This document shows, piece by piece, positions 32,991-44,719 of a DNA stretch of 64,000 nt. A program made the translations under genes and the position numbers. The notes below the pieces were generated by a model, which searched no databases, was not told the DNA's origin, and saw nothing but the letters and a program-made list of their open reading frames with translations. The DNA comes from Pseudopyrenochaeta lycopersici (taxonomy: Eukaryota; Ascomycota; Dothideomycetes; Pleosporales; Pseudopyrenochaetaceae), in NCBI GenBank assembly GCA_003313425.1, contig NHZP01000040.1, positions 310,001 through 374,000 of the forward strand, given 5' to 3'. How positions within the stretch are numbered: position 1 is the stretch's first letter; each line of letters begins with the position of its first letter.

Positions 32991-34033
32991 ATGAAAGTTC
33001 TCCTTACCGGTAGCAGTGGCTTTATTGGGAAGCACTGTCTTGACTACCTGCTCAAACACGGGTTTGCACACCACATCCTATAACAAAATTACTACTAAAC
33101 AGTCGCAGGCATACCGTCGTGACTACAGTACGCAGCGATACAAAGGGAAGAGAATGCCTGGAAGGATATCCTGACATTTTAAACAAACTCTCGTATAGCA
33201 TTGTCGAGGACATGGCGCGTCCGGGAGCTTTCGACAAGGTCGTTCAATCAGAACCTCCATTCGACGCTGTTGTGCACATGGCTAGCCCCTTCCACTATCA
33301 TGCGGAAGACCTAAAGAGGGATATGATCGATCCTGCAATCATGGGAACAACAGAAATACTTCGAGCAATCAAAGACTACGCTGCATCTGTCAAACGAGTC
33401 GTCATCACCTCCTCCTTTGCCGCTGTCTTGAATTTCCAAGAAGCCACACCTGTATACACCTCCAACAACTGGAATCCTATTACAATGGAGCAAGCTCTTA
33501 CGGATGGCCAATTGGCATACGTAGGGAGCAAAAAATTTGCAGAGAAAGCCGCCTGGGACTTTGTCACCAATGAAAAGCCAAATTTCACTCTTTCGACCAT
33601 CAACCCTGTCATGGTCTTTGGGCCTGCGACATATCGTTTGAACTCTCTCGACAACGTGAACACCTCGAACGCTATATTCAAGGATATGATACAGGGCGAG
33701 ATGAGGTCAAGTATTCCTCCCAACTCATTTCAGTGGGTAGATGTGAGGGATGTTGCACTCGCTCTTGTTCGGGCAATCGAGGTCCCTGAAGCTGCTGGGC
33801 AACGGTTTCTCGCTGCTGCAGGACCATATAGCAACGGAGAAATTGCAAAAATAATCAAGAAAAACTTCCCTGAGCTGACAGACGGGATTCCAGAGCATAT
33901 CAGTGTCTCAGAGGCATCCCAGAGCTTCGTGGTTGACAACACGCCTATGAAGCAGATTCTAGGAATACCATTCAAGCCCTTAGAGGATTGTGTTGTTGAC
34001 ACAGTTAGATCTTTATTAGAAATCAAGGCCTGA
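32991..34033 (+). CDS. NAD(P)-dependent reductase of the extended SDR family (dihydroflavonol-4-reductase / Gre2-like)
   Basis: Exons 32991-33061 and 33109-34033 with a 47-nt intron (phase 2); 331 aa. The first exon supplies MKVLLTGSSGFIGKHCLDYL with the nucleotide-binding TGxxGFxG motif (residues 6-13); intron removal joins KHG to HTVVTTVRS, the second beta strand. VVHMASPFHY and the catalytic YVGSKKFAEKAAW (Y-x3-K) follow. FTLSTINPVMVFGP and WVDVRDVALALVRAIE are typical of DFR, cinnamoyl-CoA reductase and fungal aldehyde/ketoreductases. It should reduce a ketone or aldehyde with NADPH in the cytosol. Substrate unknown. The whole gene, including the short first exon, was rebuilt from splice sites. 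Confidence 0.92.
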
Positions 34034-34675
34034 AATCATGTAAGGACGCGTTGGTTAATGTCAAATATCCATAAATTCATATAATTTTTCTCTAGATGTT
34101 TATGTGTATGAAAAGCCCCTCGAACATGCGACAGGTCGTTGTCGAGCTCGAAGACGAACCAGTCATTGTTTTGATTTATCCTCTGGATCAGAGCAATATT
34201 AATAACTACAAGACTCTGGAAATTTTAGCAACCCATGTTTGGGTATGTGGCCATGCCAAATTCGAAGTCAAGGAAAGGAACTTCAGATGTTGCTGGCAAA
34301 GAGTAGCCGAGTCATGGCCACGCCGCCGGCGTCGGGATCTTATCACAATTGGCGCGAAGCTCATCATTGCCAAGTACAAGGTTGGCTATGCCATTAAGCT
34401 GGATATCCCGAGCGAACAGGTGATCAAATACAGGTACAAGGTCCGCTACGAAGTTTAGCATTCGTGTTGCATAGTGGCTTTTTCAGCGGAGATCTTCCGT
34501 CCTGAACAGGCTAGCGTTCCGGACTGCATGAGACGCCGCTGTGGTGCACAAACCTAAGTTTCGGGGAATTTATCAACAAAAAGTTACGTGATCCCACTGC
34601 CCTTCTCTTTCCGTCGTCTATCGCTCTTCTTCGATTGTTCCCCACATCACGACTCACAAAGAGACAAAACCAGCT
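34034..34675. other. Intergenic region
   Basis: A 120-codon frame at 34096-34458 starts just after the reductase gene; it is basic in its second half (RRRRR) and has no recognised domain. It is possibly a small gene but support is weak. 34459-34675 is the regulator promoter. Confidence 0.35.
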
Positions 34676-36151
34676 ATGGTTAATCGAGGCCAGCCTTCAA
34701 AAGACTGCTTCCCGTGCAGGAAGCGAAAGCTTCGAGTAGGTCGGACATAGCTGGTGTGCTGCCACATTAGAGTGCTGACTTCCACCATTTAGTGCGATCT
34801 GCGAGTAAAGGGTTGTGGCCAATGCGAAAGAGCACAAATACATTGTCACGGCTTTCGTGACCCAATAGAGCTAGCCTTCCGTGATGAGTCTCACACCGTG
34901 GAGCAAAAAGTCATAGCTCGTCAAACTGCCCGCGCATCGATAGAGCCTACTACATTGCAGCCTGGATGGGATGTTCGTTCCCGTCAAGCTTTCTTTTCTA
35001 TTTACGTATCTCGGCTGTCGCGAAGTTGCGACGCTTTAGTCCCTCTGTATTCTCATGGCTCCCTTTCGGGTAATCTGTCAGCAAGCATCGATGCTGACAG
35101 TCTCGCGTTGATGTCCACTCAGCTCAACAGCCGGGAGTTACTGAAGTTAGCAAGGCTACAATACCTAATCGCTATCAAGGAGTTACGCTGGACCCTGCAG
35201 GTTCCTGGCATTTGTGTCAGTGATGAGACACTCCAATCAGTGTTGTTACTTGACCTCTACGAGAAAATGGTCAACCGAGATCCTCGAAGGTCAGTCTCTT
35301 GGATGAGCCACATTCAGGGCGCAATGTCTTTGGTAACCTCGCGTGGTTCTGGGGGCCTCTCAGGTTCCATTGCCTGCAAGCTAAGTAGTCGTGTGGCGAT
35401 CAAGCTCATGATTAGCTGTGGAGTTAATAACGTCCCGATCCCAAATGAATTGATATCTCTACGGAAAAGTCTTGACAGCTCTAATGGCGACCTTAAATGG
35501 AACTTTGCTGCACTCGTATTGGATGTCGTGAGTTTACGAGACGGTATCCGCAATGGAGGATGTAACTACACAACTGGCCTCCTTAAACGGATTCAAGAAC
35601 TGGACAATCGACTAAATAACCTGGATATGACACTGCTTCAATCCTGTGTCATCCGACGTGTATTCCTTACCGATGATCATCCTCACGTGTTCGAAAATCA
35701 CTACGATATCTATCCAGACCACTTTATAACTCAAACCTGGAACGCCATCCGGATGATGCGTTTAGAGCTAAATAGCATTATCCGCGATTTAGAAGACAGT
35801 CGTCAATCTCACCTTGAAGCCAATGCATCCAAGATTATTCGCCACATCACCCAGCAGATCTGTGCATCGGCTCCGCAGTTTTTTCTCCCTGATGCTCGAG
35901 CCGAGAACGAGCTTCACTTCTCGCCGCTGCAAAAGCTGCAGTGCAGCACTTTACTCACGCCACTTTTCCTCGCGAGTCAGCTGTCTGCAGACCATCGCAT
36001 GCGAAGTTGGGTTGAACATATCATGCTACATATTGCTGATTCGGGAAACTTAGTATTAGCTAAAGAAGTATGTGATGTTTTGACGGCAAAACCAGGCACA
36101 GATTACTGGACTGTGTACGCGATGACTGGTTGTTATGCTCTTGCAGCATAA
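34676..36151 (+). CDS. Zn2Cys6 transcription factor
   Basis: Exons 34676-34735 and 34793-36151, 57-nt intron, 472 aa. The intron splits the DNA-binding domain: the first exon encodes DCFPCRKRKLR, the second continues CDLRVKGCGQCERAQIHC. Together they give C-x2-C-x6-C-x6-C-x2-C-x6-C (Cys11, 14, 21, 28, 31, 38). The rest is a helical fungal-specific regulatory region (SRQAFFSIYVSRL, LLKLARLQYLIAIKELRW, HIQGAMSLVTSRG) of the type often called Fungal_trans_2. A nuclear activator or repressor of unknown target. It lies 642 bp after the DFR-like reductase on the same strand, a plausible local target. Confidence 0.9.
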
Positions 36152-36659
36152 TTTTGTTAAGATCTGAGATAGCTTGCAAGGTGACGCGGAGCGTACTAGA
36201 GTTTACTTAGGCCCAGCCCTACTGATATCTAGAGATAGAATATCAACCCTCTTGCTAAATGCAGGTTACAAGAAAGTGGTTTTTCGCATCTAGTGGTCTC
36301 TGTAAAGCCTTAATAGTTGTATTATTATTAATGGGCAAGAGAATTAATACTAGCTAGAGTTATTCCCTGAAGTTTCTTCAATTAGAATAATTAGTATCTC
36401 CACTAGAATACTAGATAATTTATTCTCGCTGAGGGCAAAACAAGTTCACCCTGCACTGCCTCATTTGAGCTTAAATAGAGTTTTCGATTTTGACATTTCT
36501 TTACTGGTTTGACTGGTTTAACCAGTTGCCCTTGTGTGTGCGGGAGCGCAACGGGATAGTCGTGATGTTGTCGAACTAGCAGCGGCGATGGACTACATGC
36601 TGCTCGCCACCATTCAAGCGGGGCATATGTTCTGCAAAGAACATTTCAATGCTCATTGA
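36152..36659. other. Gene-less stretch
   Basis: About 36290-36430 is TA-rich and RIP-like. The remainder has ordinary composition but no gene. Confidence 0.4.
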
Positions 36660-37513
36660 GGCAGTACCTTTAGGATTTTACAAAAGCGAGCGCAAGAGAA
36701 CAAGTCTTCTTGACCGCAACGGGGGACAGCTCAGTTGAGACTGGGAGGCGAAGAACTCGATCAGCATCACTTGGCAGGTATTTCTCGAGCGCATACCGTA
36801 GACTCGGTCATCAGCCACTGACATGAGCTCAAATCTGAGCTTTGTGGACTAGCAGAGAACCTCGTGAGTGAAGTGAATATTCATTTGTCTTAAAGCTTCT
36901 CCTACAGACTCACTAAGAGTATCAGGCGCTGAAGCTCTCAAAAAGACAGCACAAAGGTTTTCAGGGACTTTCAAAGCTCGATATCTGTACGCGAGCCAGG
37001 TATTACCTATGCCAGCCATTTCCCATATGGTGCAACTGGATGGGATATTCTCTGCTGGAACCGTCTGTAATATCTTGTGTAGAGAGTCAAGCTCTTCTAT
37101 TCTATCGACAAAATTAAGTAGGTGTTTGCGATCAAATGAGGAGGTCCTGTGGACTTTATTTCGCCCATGAACATCTACAAATCAAGATAGAATCTGTGAA
37201 ACTGTCGAGAGGGTTGCAAGAAAATGTGCCTACCCAATCCATAGTTTTCCGCATGAATATCTCATGAAGTCAGCAGGTTATTGATTGTTTTTTAGAAGAT
37301 ATCCTTACTCGCTGGCCCGTTGATGCATCCAGTGTCAATACCTCCAATCGTGAGGTTATTCTTACCGTGACCTATTGAAACGTTGGAGTGTTTTGAGACT
37401 TGCTCTTGATGGCTTCCATCGTGGGGCTCAGCATTGTAGCGACACCGCTCTACATGGCCAAGCGGTTCTGGTTCAGTCGTGGTTGCTGGCGAATAAGCTA
37501 CTTCTGGAGCCAT
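36660..37513 (-). pseudogene. Truncated NB-ARC (NLR-like) gene
   Basis: Minus strand from ATG 37513. Exons 37513-37309, 37260-37234 and 37174-36849 join through introns of 48 and 59 nt to a 185-aa product ending at a TAG. The N-terminal part is hydrophilic and contains NVSIGHGKNNLTIGGID. Exon 3 has FVDRIEELDSLHKIL, as at the start of NB-ARC domains, and a P-loop-like EMAGIGNTWLAYRYRAL in which the Walker Lys is replaced by Asn. After the stop, another frame still encodes KYLPSDADRVLRLPV and AVKKTCSLALAFVKS (to about 36660), resembling the later NB-ARC. So the gene is probably broken rather than naturally short. Confidence 0.65.
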
Positions 37514-38632
37514 AGTACATAAGCTGTCAAGTAGGTTGCTTGATTTTCACCAATTCTTTCGACTTTGGGCTAAAAACGTTAGAATAGCAACCAGGAGGAG
37601 TTACGTCCAAAGATTTGAGTAACTCAGGCAGCTGATGTAGACAGGCATTCTGAGTGGGCGAATGGGCGACCATACTCACCCTCCATAGCTAGGTGTCAAG
37701 GATAAAAACTCTACAGTTTGTATTGCGATGACTGCGGGTTTGCCGAGAGACGTAAGTGGGTGTGCATCGCGCACTAATAATAGACTGGTCAGTGACGCGG
37801 TCCAGTAGCGAAGCCCCATCAGCTACGTAGCAGGTCGCCGCCAAATTGGCTCGTGATCTGACCACATGATATGCTTCAAGAGATTACGCTCTTCTGTGGT
37901 TTAGTGAGGAGCAAGCATGCGATTGATTTGATCTTGAGTAGGCAGAAATGGCGCACCCGGGAGAGGGCTGACTTCGTATAGGCCGCAAACCCAATATGGC
38001 TGAATTTGGAATATGAGTCAGCCTTTGTCCACATCGTAATATGTATCACGCAGTTCTGAAATCCATAGCTTGCGAACAATAGAGACATACATTGCGTTCG
38101 ACACTAGTTAAGGATAATCATTTTTTCGCAATCTCATTCCATTAATTCTGATCGCCAGAAAGGGATCTTATATAGCCCCATTGCCCCTAGAACAGTCTGT
38201 TAACTCATAACAGTTAACGGTAACTGTAAATGCCTACCAGAATAAACTAATAAAAAGGCTGGCAGCTATATTCGGCCCCTAGTGAGAGCTAGTTAGGTTA
38301 AGATACCTCTTTATTAGGCGTAGCGCTTATTATTTTAGGGTAATACTCTAATTAACTAAGATTATACTAGTTTTATTAGAAGCTAAAGTTCTAGTAGAAA
38401 ATTTTGCTATAGAGGCTGCCTAATAATGCAGCAAGAGGTTTTTAATTAAGCGTGCCTGCTAAGCTTTATACTAAGAGTGGAATTCCTGCAAAAGGGCGTG
38501 CGCGAGAGTTATATCCCAGAATAAGTTAGTTATTGCTTAAATATACAATTTCATGGCAGCGCAGCGTCTTGCGGTGAACTCGCATTTGATAACGGCGACG
38601 AGACAATCGCCAGTCTGGCCAGAGCCGAGGGC
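37514..38632. other. Gene-less stretch, increasingly RIP-mutated, then insertion target
   Basis: 37514-38150 has ordinary composition; a frame at 38088-37876 (minus) has no features. 38270-38530 is TA-rich relic. 38550-38632 is again CpA/TpG-rich and GC-rich; it is the left side of the site into which the Gypsy element inserted, and continues at 51924. Confidence 0.5.
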
Positions 38633-38934
38633 TGTAAGGCAGTCAACACGCACAGTTGGGACGGTCTTAGTTGAAGAAACTCAATTTAAAAGGAAATGGA
38701 CAAAATAGCAGATACCTCTCACCTTCGGGGGAGAGGTGCTGCCTATATACATGAGCTAGAGCAGGCTAGTCCCGATCCAGTTACCTAGCTTGGTGAAAGG
38801 TAAGAGGTAACAGTTACCTTTCACCTGCGTCTAGTAACTTAGCAGGATCGTTACCTTTCACCTGCGTCTAGTAACTTGGAAGGATTGAACCCTTTCACCT
38901 GCGTCTAGTAACCTGAAAGGATTAAACCCTAACA
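38633..38934 (-). repeat. 3' LTR of the outer Gypsy element (302 bp)
   Basis: Pairs with 51617-51918. Contains three 22-bp copies of CCTTTCACCTGCGTCTAGTA+AC at 38817, 38854 and 38891 (37-bp period), preceded by GGTGAAAGG, the complement of CCTTTCACC. Its outer (left) part keeps CpA/TpG; only its inner end (ATTAAACCCTAACA) is RIP-mutated. Confidence 0.93.
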
Positions 38935-41900
38935 CGACCCCCCCCCCTTCAAAATAGTGAGGGCCTCTAAACTAAGAGACAAAAATTTAAGATAAAATAT
39001 AAGAAAACCGTTTACTACTAAGTCCCTCTAACTTAGTAAATCTAGTAATAGGCTTTATATAGCGCTGCGCATGTCTAAACAGTTTCCTATATAAAATCGC
39101 TAAGCTCTAAGGTGTTTTCTAACACTTCTACCCCGTAACGCAAAAACAGAACCTAAAGACCTTTATATAATATATATAAGAGTAACCTTTATAATTTTTA
39201 TTTAGTTATAAGGTCCCTAGACGTAGCGCGTAAAGTAAGGCGTACTACGCAGAGTAAGGGCGAAGGCGAGTAATCTTAAGGCTATAGATGCGCGAATTAA
39301 GGCTAAAGGCGCGCAAATTAAGGCTAGAGGCGCGCAAATTAAGGTAAATTAAGGCGCGCTAACTTAAGTAAAACTTTTTAGATACCTTCGTCGCTGCTAA
39401 GATACTCTTCTGCAGCTAGCCTATCCTTATTAAGTAGTAACTAATTTAGAGGCATGTAATAAGTAGGTAGCTTAGGCTTATTAGGCTGTTACTAATAAAA
39501 CAGATAAGCGTTATAGTTATTAGGGTACTTAGTTGCTAGGTGCTAGGTAGGTTTTAGGTATCTAGTCTATTTAATTAGGTACTACTACTTACGCTTTTAG
39601 CAGCCTTTAACGCTAGTTTACTAGTAATTAAGAAAATTATTAATAAGCTACTTATCTTAAACCTTACTATTAGGATTAATTACCTTAACAGCTACTAGCT
39701 AAGCTAGCGCTTAATCTAGAAGCTCTTTTAAGGGCGCAGGCTAAAGAAGCTTAGGGTAAAACATAGGAAAAACTCTGCTGCCTAATATGTTTAGTAGAAG
39801 GTCTAATTAATACGCCTAGCTGTTATACATAACTCTTATAACGCTATAAGGCCCTGCCTACTTAAGGTCTAGCTTCTTTAATTCTTATTTAGTAGACTAA
39901 TTAATCGTGTTAACTATAACTTAGTCTCTAATAGTATACTTTAGCACTAATTAGTAAGAGGTGTTAGCGTAGTAAGCTTATTCCTATTAAGCCTATAGTA
40001 TTTATTCTTATAAATAAGTAACTAGGTCTGTGTAGGTATTTATAAGCTTATCTACCTAGATTTTATTACTAGCTACAGCGCTACTAAGCTTTTTATTATA
40101 GTTTTCCCCTAGGTGTATACTACTATAAGAGTAATATCTAAGATCTATAAAGAATAGTATTATACCTATAGAGGCGTTAACTATATTATTAGCCTAAAAC
40201 TTAGCGACGTAAAGCTAAGCAGCCTAGTTAGTTTACGCGTAGTTAATGTACTAATAAAGATAAATTTCTAAGGCTTAATTTACCTACTTAGTCTACCTGT
40301 CTGTTTTAGGGTAATAGGCTGTTAACAAGCGCTGTTAGATACGCAGTCGCTTACAGACCCGCCTCTAAAATTAACTAACAAAATTTAAACTACAGTTAGA
40401 GATAATACTAAGAAGAATACTATATAATTTAAAAACCTCTATAAAGTACTTAGCGGCTTTAGCTGCAGTATAGCTATACGTAGAGAAAAAATACTATCTT
40501 TTCGTAAGGCAGTCTATAATAACAAGAATATTCTTAAAAGTATAGCTATCTAGCTAAGAGGTAGGTAAATCTTAAATAAAATTAACTAAAATTTCTGTTT
40601 AGCGTCTATAAGGTACTAGTAGTAGCTGTAAGTAACTATGCTTACTATCCTAAGGGCTTTTTATTTAGTAATAAGTAGCGCACGCGTTATAATACTATTT
40701 AATTAACAAGTATATCTTTAGCTAGTAATACTGTAAGTATATAAAGAAGAAAATGTTTTAAGGGCCCTTATAACTAGTAATTTAATAGTTATAATATAAC
40801 TCTATAATACGTTAGCGCAACTGTAGGTTAGGAGGCACGTAAAGCCTAGTCTTATCTATCTACAGGCGTTAGGAAGCTCCTTTACCTGTGCTTAATAGGT
40901 CTGCAGCAGAGAAGTAGTAGCTATTCTTATAAAACTATAATAGTAATTTAGCAGTTTCTATATTAATAGCTTTAAAGGCCTTTTTAGCTATAGCGTTATT
41001 AGCGTACGCAGTGTTTAGGATTTCTTCTGTTAACTAATAGTCGTCCTTGTAACAGGGCAGCGAAGGATCTATTATACTATTAATAGGCGTAGGATTATTA
41101 TTATTATTATTAAATTCTATAGGAAAGTCTATTCTATAAGCGCAGGTAAAGCAAAATTGCACTACTTTAGCTTATTCCTAGGATATTTAGTCTAGGGACT
41201 TAGGTTAACTAAGGGCTAGAGCGCGTAAGGCTATTACAACTACTAGTTATATGCTTAGGGAGAGTACTTAGGGTCTAAGAATAGCAGCCTGTGTACTATA
41301 ATAAGAGTCTTCTGCGTCTATTAGGGTATCTTAAGGTTAACAGCCTAAAGCGTCTACTTTACTATTAGTTTCTCTAGAGGTATAGATAATCTTAAAGTTA
41401 AACTAGCTAAGAAATAAGGACTACTATACTTACTATTAGCTAAGTTTTTTAGTTATTATAAACTATTCTAGGTTCTTATAGTCTATTATTACCTATATAA
41501 GTTAAGAAGAGCTTATAAGTTTAGGCTCCTATTCTTTAAATACCTATATAATTACTATAAGTTTAAGATTATAGATATTATAGTTATACTCTACTAAAGA
41601 GTATTTCTTTAAAAAGAAAGTAATAAGTTATAGGACGTCCTTATTATTATATTACTTTATAGCCTTACCTAATACTTATCTTAACGTATTAGTAAAGATA
41701 TAGATTTACTTAGCAGGATTAAAATACTTTAATACTACGCTTACACGAAATACTGCTTTAAGAGCCTTAAAAGCTTTTACTTCCTCCTCTCTCTATATAA
41801 TTAGCTTATAATAAACCTTCTTATAAGTAGGTTTATTAGGATTACTACTTTTCTTTTCTATAATAGTAGCCTTAATAAGGCGTATAAGTAGTAACGCTAT

Positions 41901-42039
41901 CTTTAAGTAGCCTTTAATAAAGCGCTAGGAGAAGCTAGTATACTTAAGGAAAGTAAGCATATCTTAGGCAGTCTTTAGTATTTCTTATTACTATATAGCT
42001 TTAATCTTCTCTAGGTTAATTTTAATACTCTTATTTATA

Positions 42040-42200
42040 ATTATTATACTTAGGAACTTAATATAGTCTATATAAAATTCTAATTTACGCGGGTCTATAT
42101 AGAACTCTTTTTCCTTAAGGCACGTAAGTACCTTTTTAATATACTCTATATAGGCTTCTACTAATTCTAAGAAAACTAAGATATTATCTAGATAAGTAGT
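42040..42200 (-). pseudogene. Reverse transcriptase fragment of the outer Gypsy element
   Basis: The minus strand is open for about 53 codons: TTYLDNILVF, then IEYIKKVLTCLKEKEFYIDP and RKLEFYIDYIKFL. This is the palm/connection region of a Gypsy RT. The catalytic YLDD reads YLDN, a G-to-A change expected from RIP. Inactive. Confidence 0.85.
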
Positions 42201-43453
42201 ATAAAACTTATTAAGGTACTTAAAAAGAGTACTATTAATTACTCTTTAAAACGTAGCTAGAGTATTATAGAGGCCTATAGGTATTACGCAGTATTAATAA
42301 GTACCTTAACGCGTAAAGAAAGTAGTAAGCTACTCTAAACTAGGCTTTATACAAATTTAATAAAAAGCGTGTATAATATTAAATTTAGAAAAGTTAATAG
42401 CGTTATTAAGCTTAGCTAAAGTCTCGTAGAAGAAAGGAATTAGGTATTAATCTTTAATAGAGGCTTTATTAAAGTCTTAATAATCTACGTAGACTTAGAT
42501 ACTACTACTAGGTTTAGTAATAATAAGTAAGTTATTTTATGTAGTAGAGGGTCCCTAGAAGATAAAATCCTAGGCCTCTATCTTCTAAATATATTACTTA
42601 ATAGCTTTAAACTATTTACTAGAAAATAGTCTTACTTAATAATTAGGCACTTTAGCTCTTAGCTTAAGCTTAATCTTATAGTTATATTCTAAGTAATCTA
42701 GGAGCTTAGCTACAGCTACTTTATTAAATATAGGAATAACTAAGGTATATTCCTTAAGTAGGTGTAGAGGTAGGATATCTTTTAATAAGACTTCCTTAGG
42801 AGGGTTAAAGAACTTATTATAGTCCTTTTATACTACTACGCGACAGATTTTTTATAACGCTCCTAGTAGTAAGTACTAAACTATTATAAATAGAGGGTAG
42901 TTTTTTTATTTAGTAAACGCCTAAATAGCTTATAGCGAGATAACCTTAATACCTACCGCAGGTTTAGTTTACTAGTGTAGTACTTAGTGTTCGTTATCTA
43001 GCTTTACTAAGGCTGCAGTATCTAACTTTACCTGTTATTAGCTAGTCTTACTTTTATTCCTGCTATCTATAGAGGAACTAGGCTATGTAGAAGTGTTAGG
43101 CGTAGCTTGCTTACAGATAACTTATAGTGTATACGAGTATTACTAGCATTCTGTTTAGTAGTATACGTTAAGGAATTTAATTATACCTTAACAGTAATTA
43201 AAGCGTAGTGCGTACAGTTTCCTCTAGCAGAATCCTAATACTAGGTTAAAGGCCCTACACTAGTTAAGAATATAGGCAGAAGTGTACTTAAAGTAGGAAT
43301 TAATTTTTATATAGAATTTAACCCTGTAAGTAATAGATTCTAAAGTAACGCCTTTATATCCTTTATATATAATAGGTATAATAAGAGGAATTAGTTAGAA
43401 CCCCTAGGTAAGCTAGAGGAACTGTCGTAAGATAAAGTTTGTATCTACCCTGT

Positions 43454-43628
43454 TGTTAGAATTTAATAAATCTTTTTGGTCATGATCGTGGATCAGAATT
43501 AATTGTATTTTCGTTAGTTCCGTTATCTCTCCTTTTTAAACACAGACCTAATACATTAATAATATATAGGTAATACTATCTATAATACAGTATTTATATA
43601 CTTTAGTTTTTATACCTCTTATCTAACA
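43454..43628 (-). repeat. 3' LTR of the Copia element (175 bp)
   Basis: The outer ~60 bp keeps words such as CATGATCGTGGATCAG, whereas the inner part is converted (ACATTAATAATATATAGG). The partner LTR shows the opposite distribution. Confidence 0.92.
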
Positions 43629-44012
43629 CACCCCCTTAGCTTAGAGTAATCTTCTAAGCTACTACTAACCTATATCTTATATAATTATTAGATCCTCTAT
43701 TTAAGTCTGTATATCTTTAAGTTTTAACTCTTTTACTAAGGCTAGTTTCTTATTTACTAGTCCTAATTAATTAAGAAAGTTCTCCTATTTATTTAAGGGC
43801 AGCGCTTTAGTAAGTCTGTCTGCTAGTATTTGCGAGGACGCTACGTATTTAACTTAAATTTATCCTAGTAATACTTCTTATTATAGCTAGTAGTTATAGA
43901 TATCTATATATTAAAGTTTAGTTTAAAGTTTTATAATCTTTTCTGTAATAAGTTAAATTATCTATATATTATCGCATTAAATTATAATAGTTAACTCTAG
44001 TAATAATACCTA

Positions 44013-44092
44013 GAGCTCCTTAAGAAGTCGCGAGGTAAAGATAGCTTCCTTTACTACTTAGGAGAGTGCGAGTAGTTCTGCTTTAGTTATTA
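44013..44092 (-). pseudogene. RNase H relic of the Copia element
   Basis: The minus strand reads AELLALS-stop-VVKEAIFTSRLLKEL, matching the Copia RNase H block AEYxALSxAxKEAxWLRxLLxEL. Broken by RIP-type stop codons. Confidence 0.75.
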
Positions 44093-44679
44093 AGGTAGTA
44101 ACTATGTCCTGTTTACTTACTCTCTAAGTAATAAGACTACTAAATAGCTTAATTATATAACCTTGCAAACTCTTTCTATTAACTATATTATTACTAAATA
44201 ATACGTTACTAGCTACTTTAAGCTTATCGCCTCCTCCTAATTAGAGTGCTCTTAATTTTATTACTATAAGGTAGAGCAGGACTCTATTAGTAGCCTCCTA
44301 ATACTCTATACTAGAGTTAATAAAGAAGCGTGTAAGGCGTAATATTATAAAGGCTATATCTAGTCGTGTTATAACAGTAGTAAATAGTAAGGAACTAATC
44401 TTACGCTAGTATTTATTAACTTCTAAAGGTAATACTAATCCCTCGCGTAGCTAGAGTTTAACGCTTACTATTAGGGTATTATATTAGATATCTTTCCTAT
44501 TTATAAGTCTGCTAATTTTATTAGCATAGGCTAACTAAGAGAGTTAAATTAATTATTATTCTTAGTCTCTAATAACTTTAACGCTAAGGAACTATTATAA
44601 GTCTTCTCTACCTATAAAAGTATATCTTTCTTAAAGAGCCTTAATAGCTTATTAAGCTTCTACCTCCTTCTTCTAGTAA

Positions 44680-44719
44680 TAGGCTAAGATAATATTATTA
44701 ATATAAAAGAGGATAATAA
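44680..44719 (-). pseudogene. Reverse transcriptase active-site relic of the Copia element
   Basis: The minus strand reads IILFYINNIILAY where Copia RTs have LLLYVDDIxLA. Both catalytic Asp codons have become Asn, consistent with RIP. Confidence 0.75.

Noticed and set aside
34096..34458. 120-codon frame after the DFR-like gene
   Set aside because: Possible small gene, but no homology, introns or signal; left as a note in the intergenic entry.
37876..38088. 70-codon minus-strand frame
   Set aside because: No recognisable feature, and close to RIP-degraded sequence.
38817..38912. Evenly spaced repeats resembling a CRISPR array
   Set aside because: Only three copies, inside an LTR, repeated identically in the partner LTR, in a eukaryotic genome.
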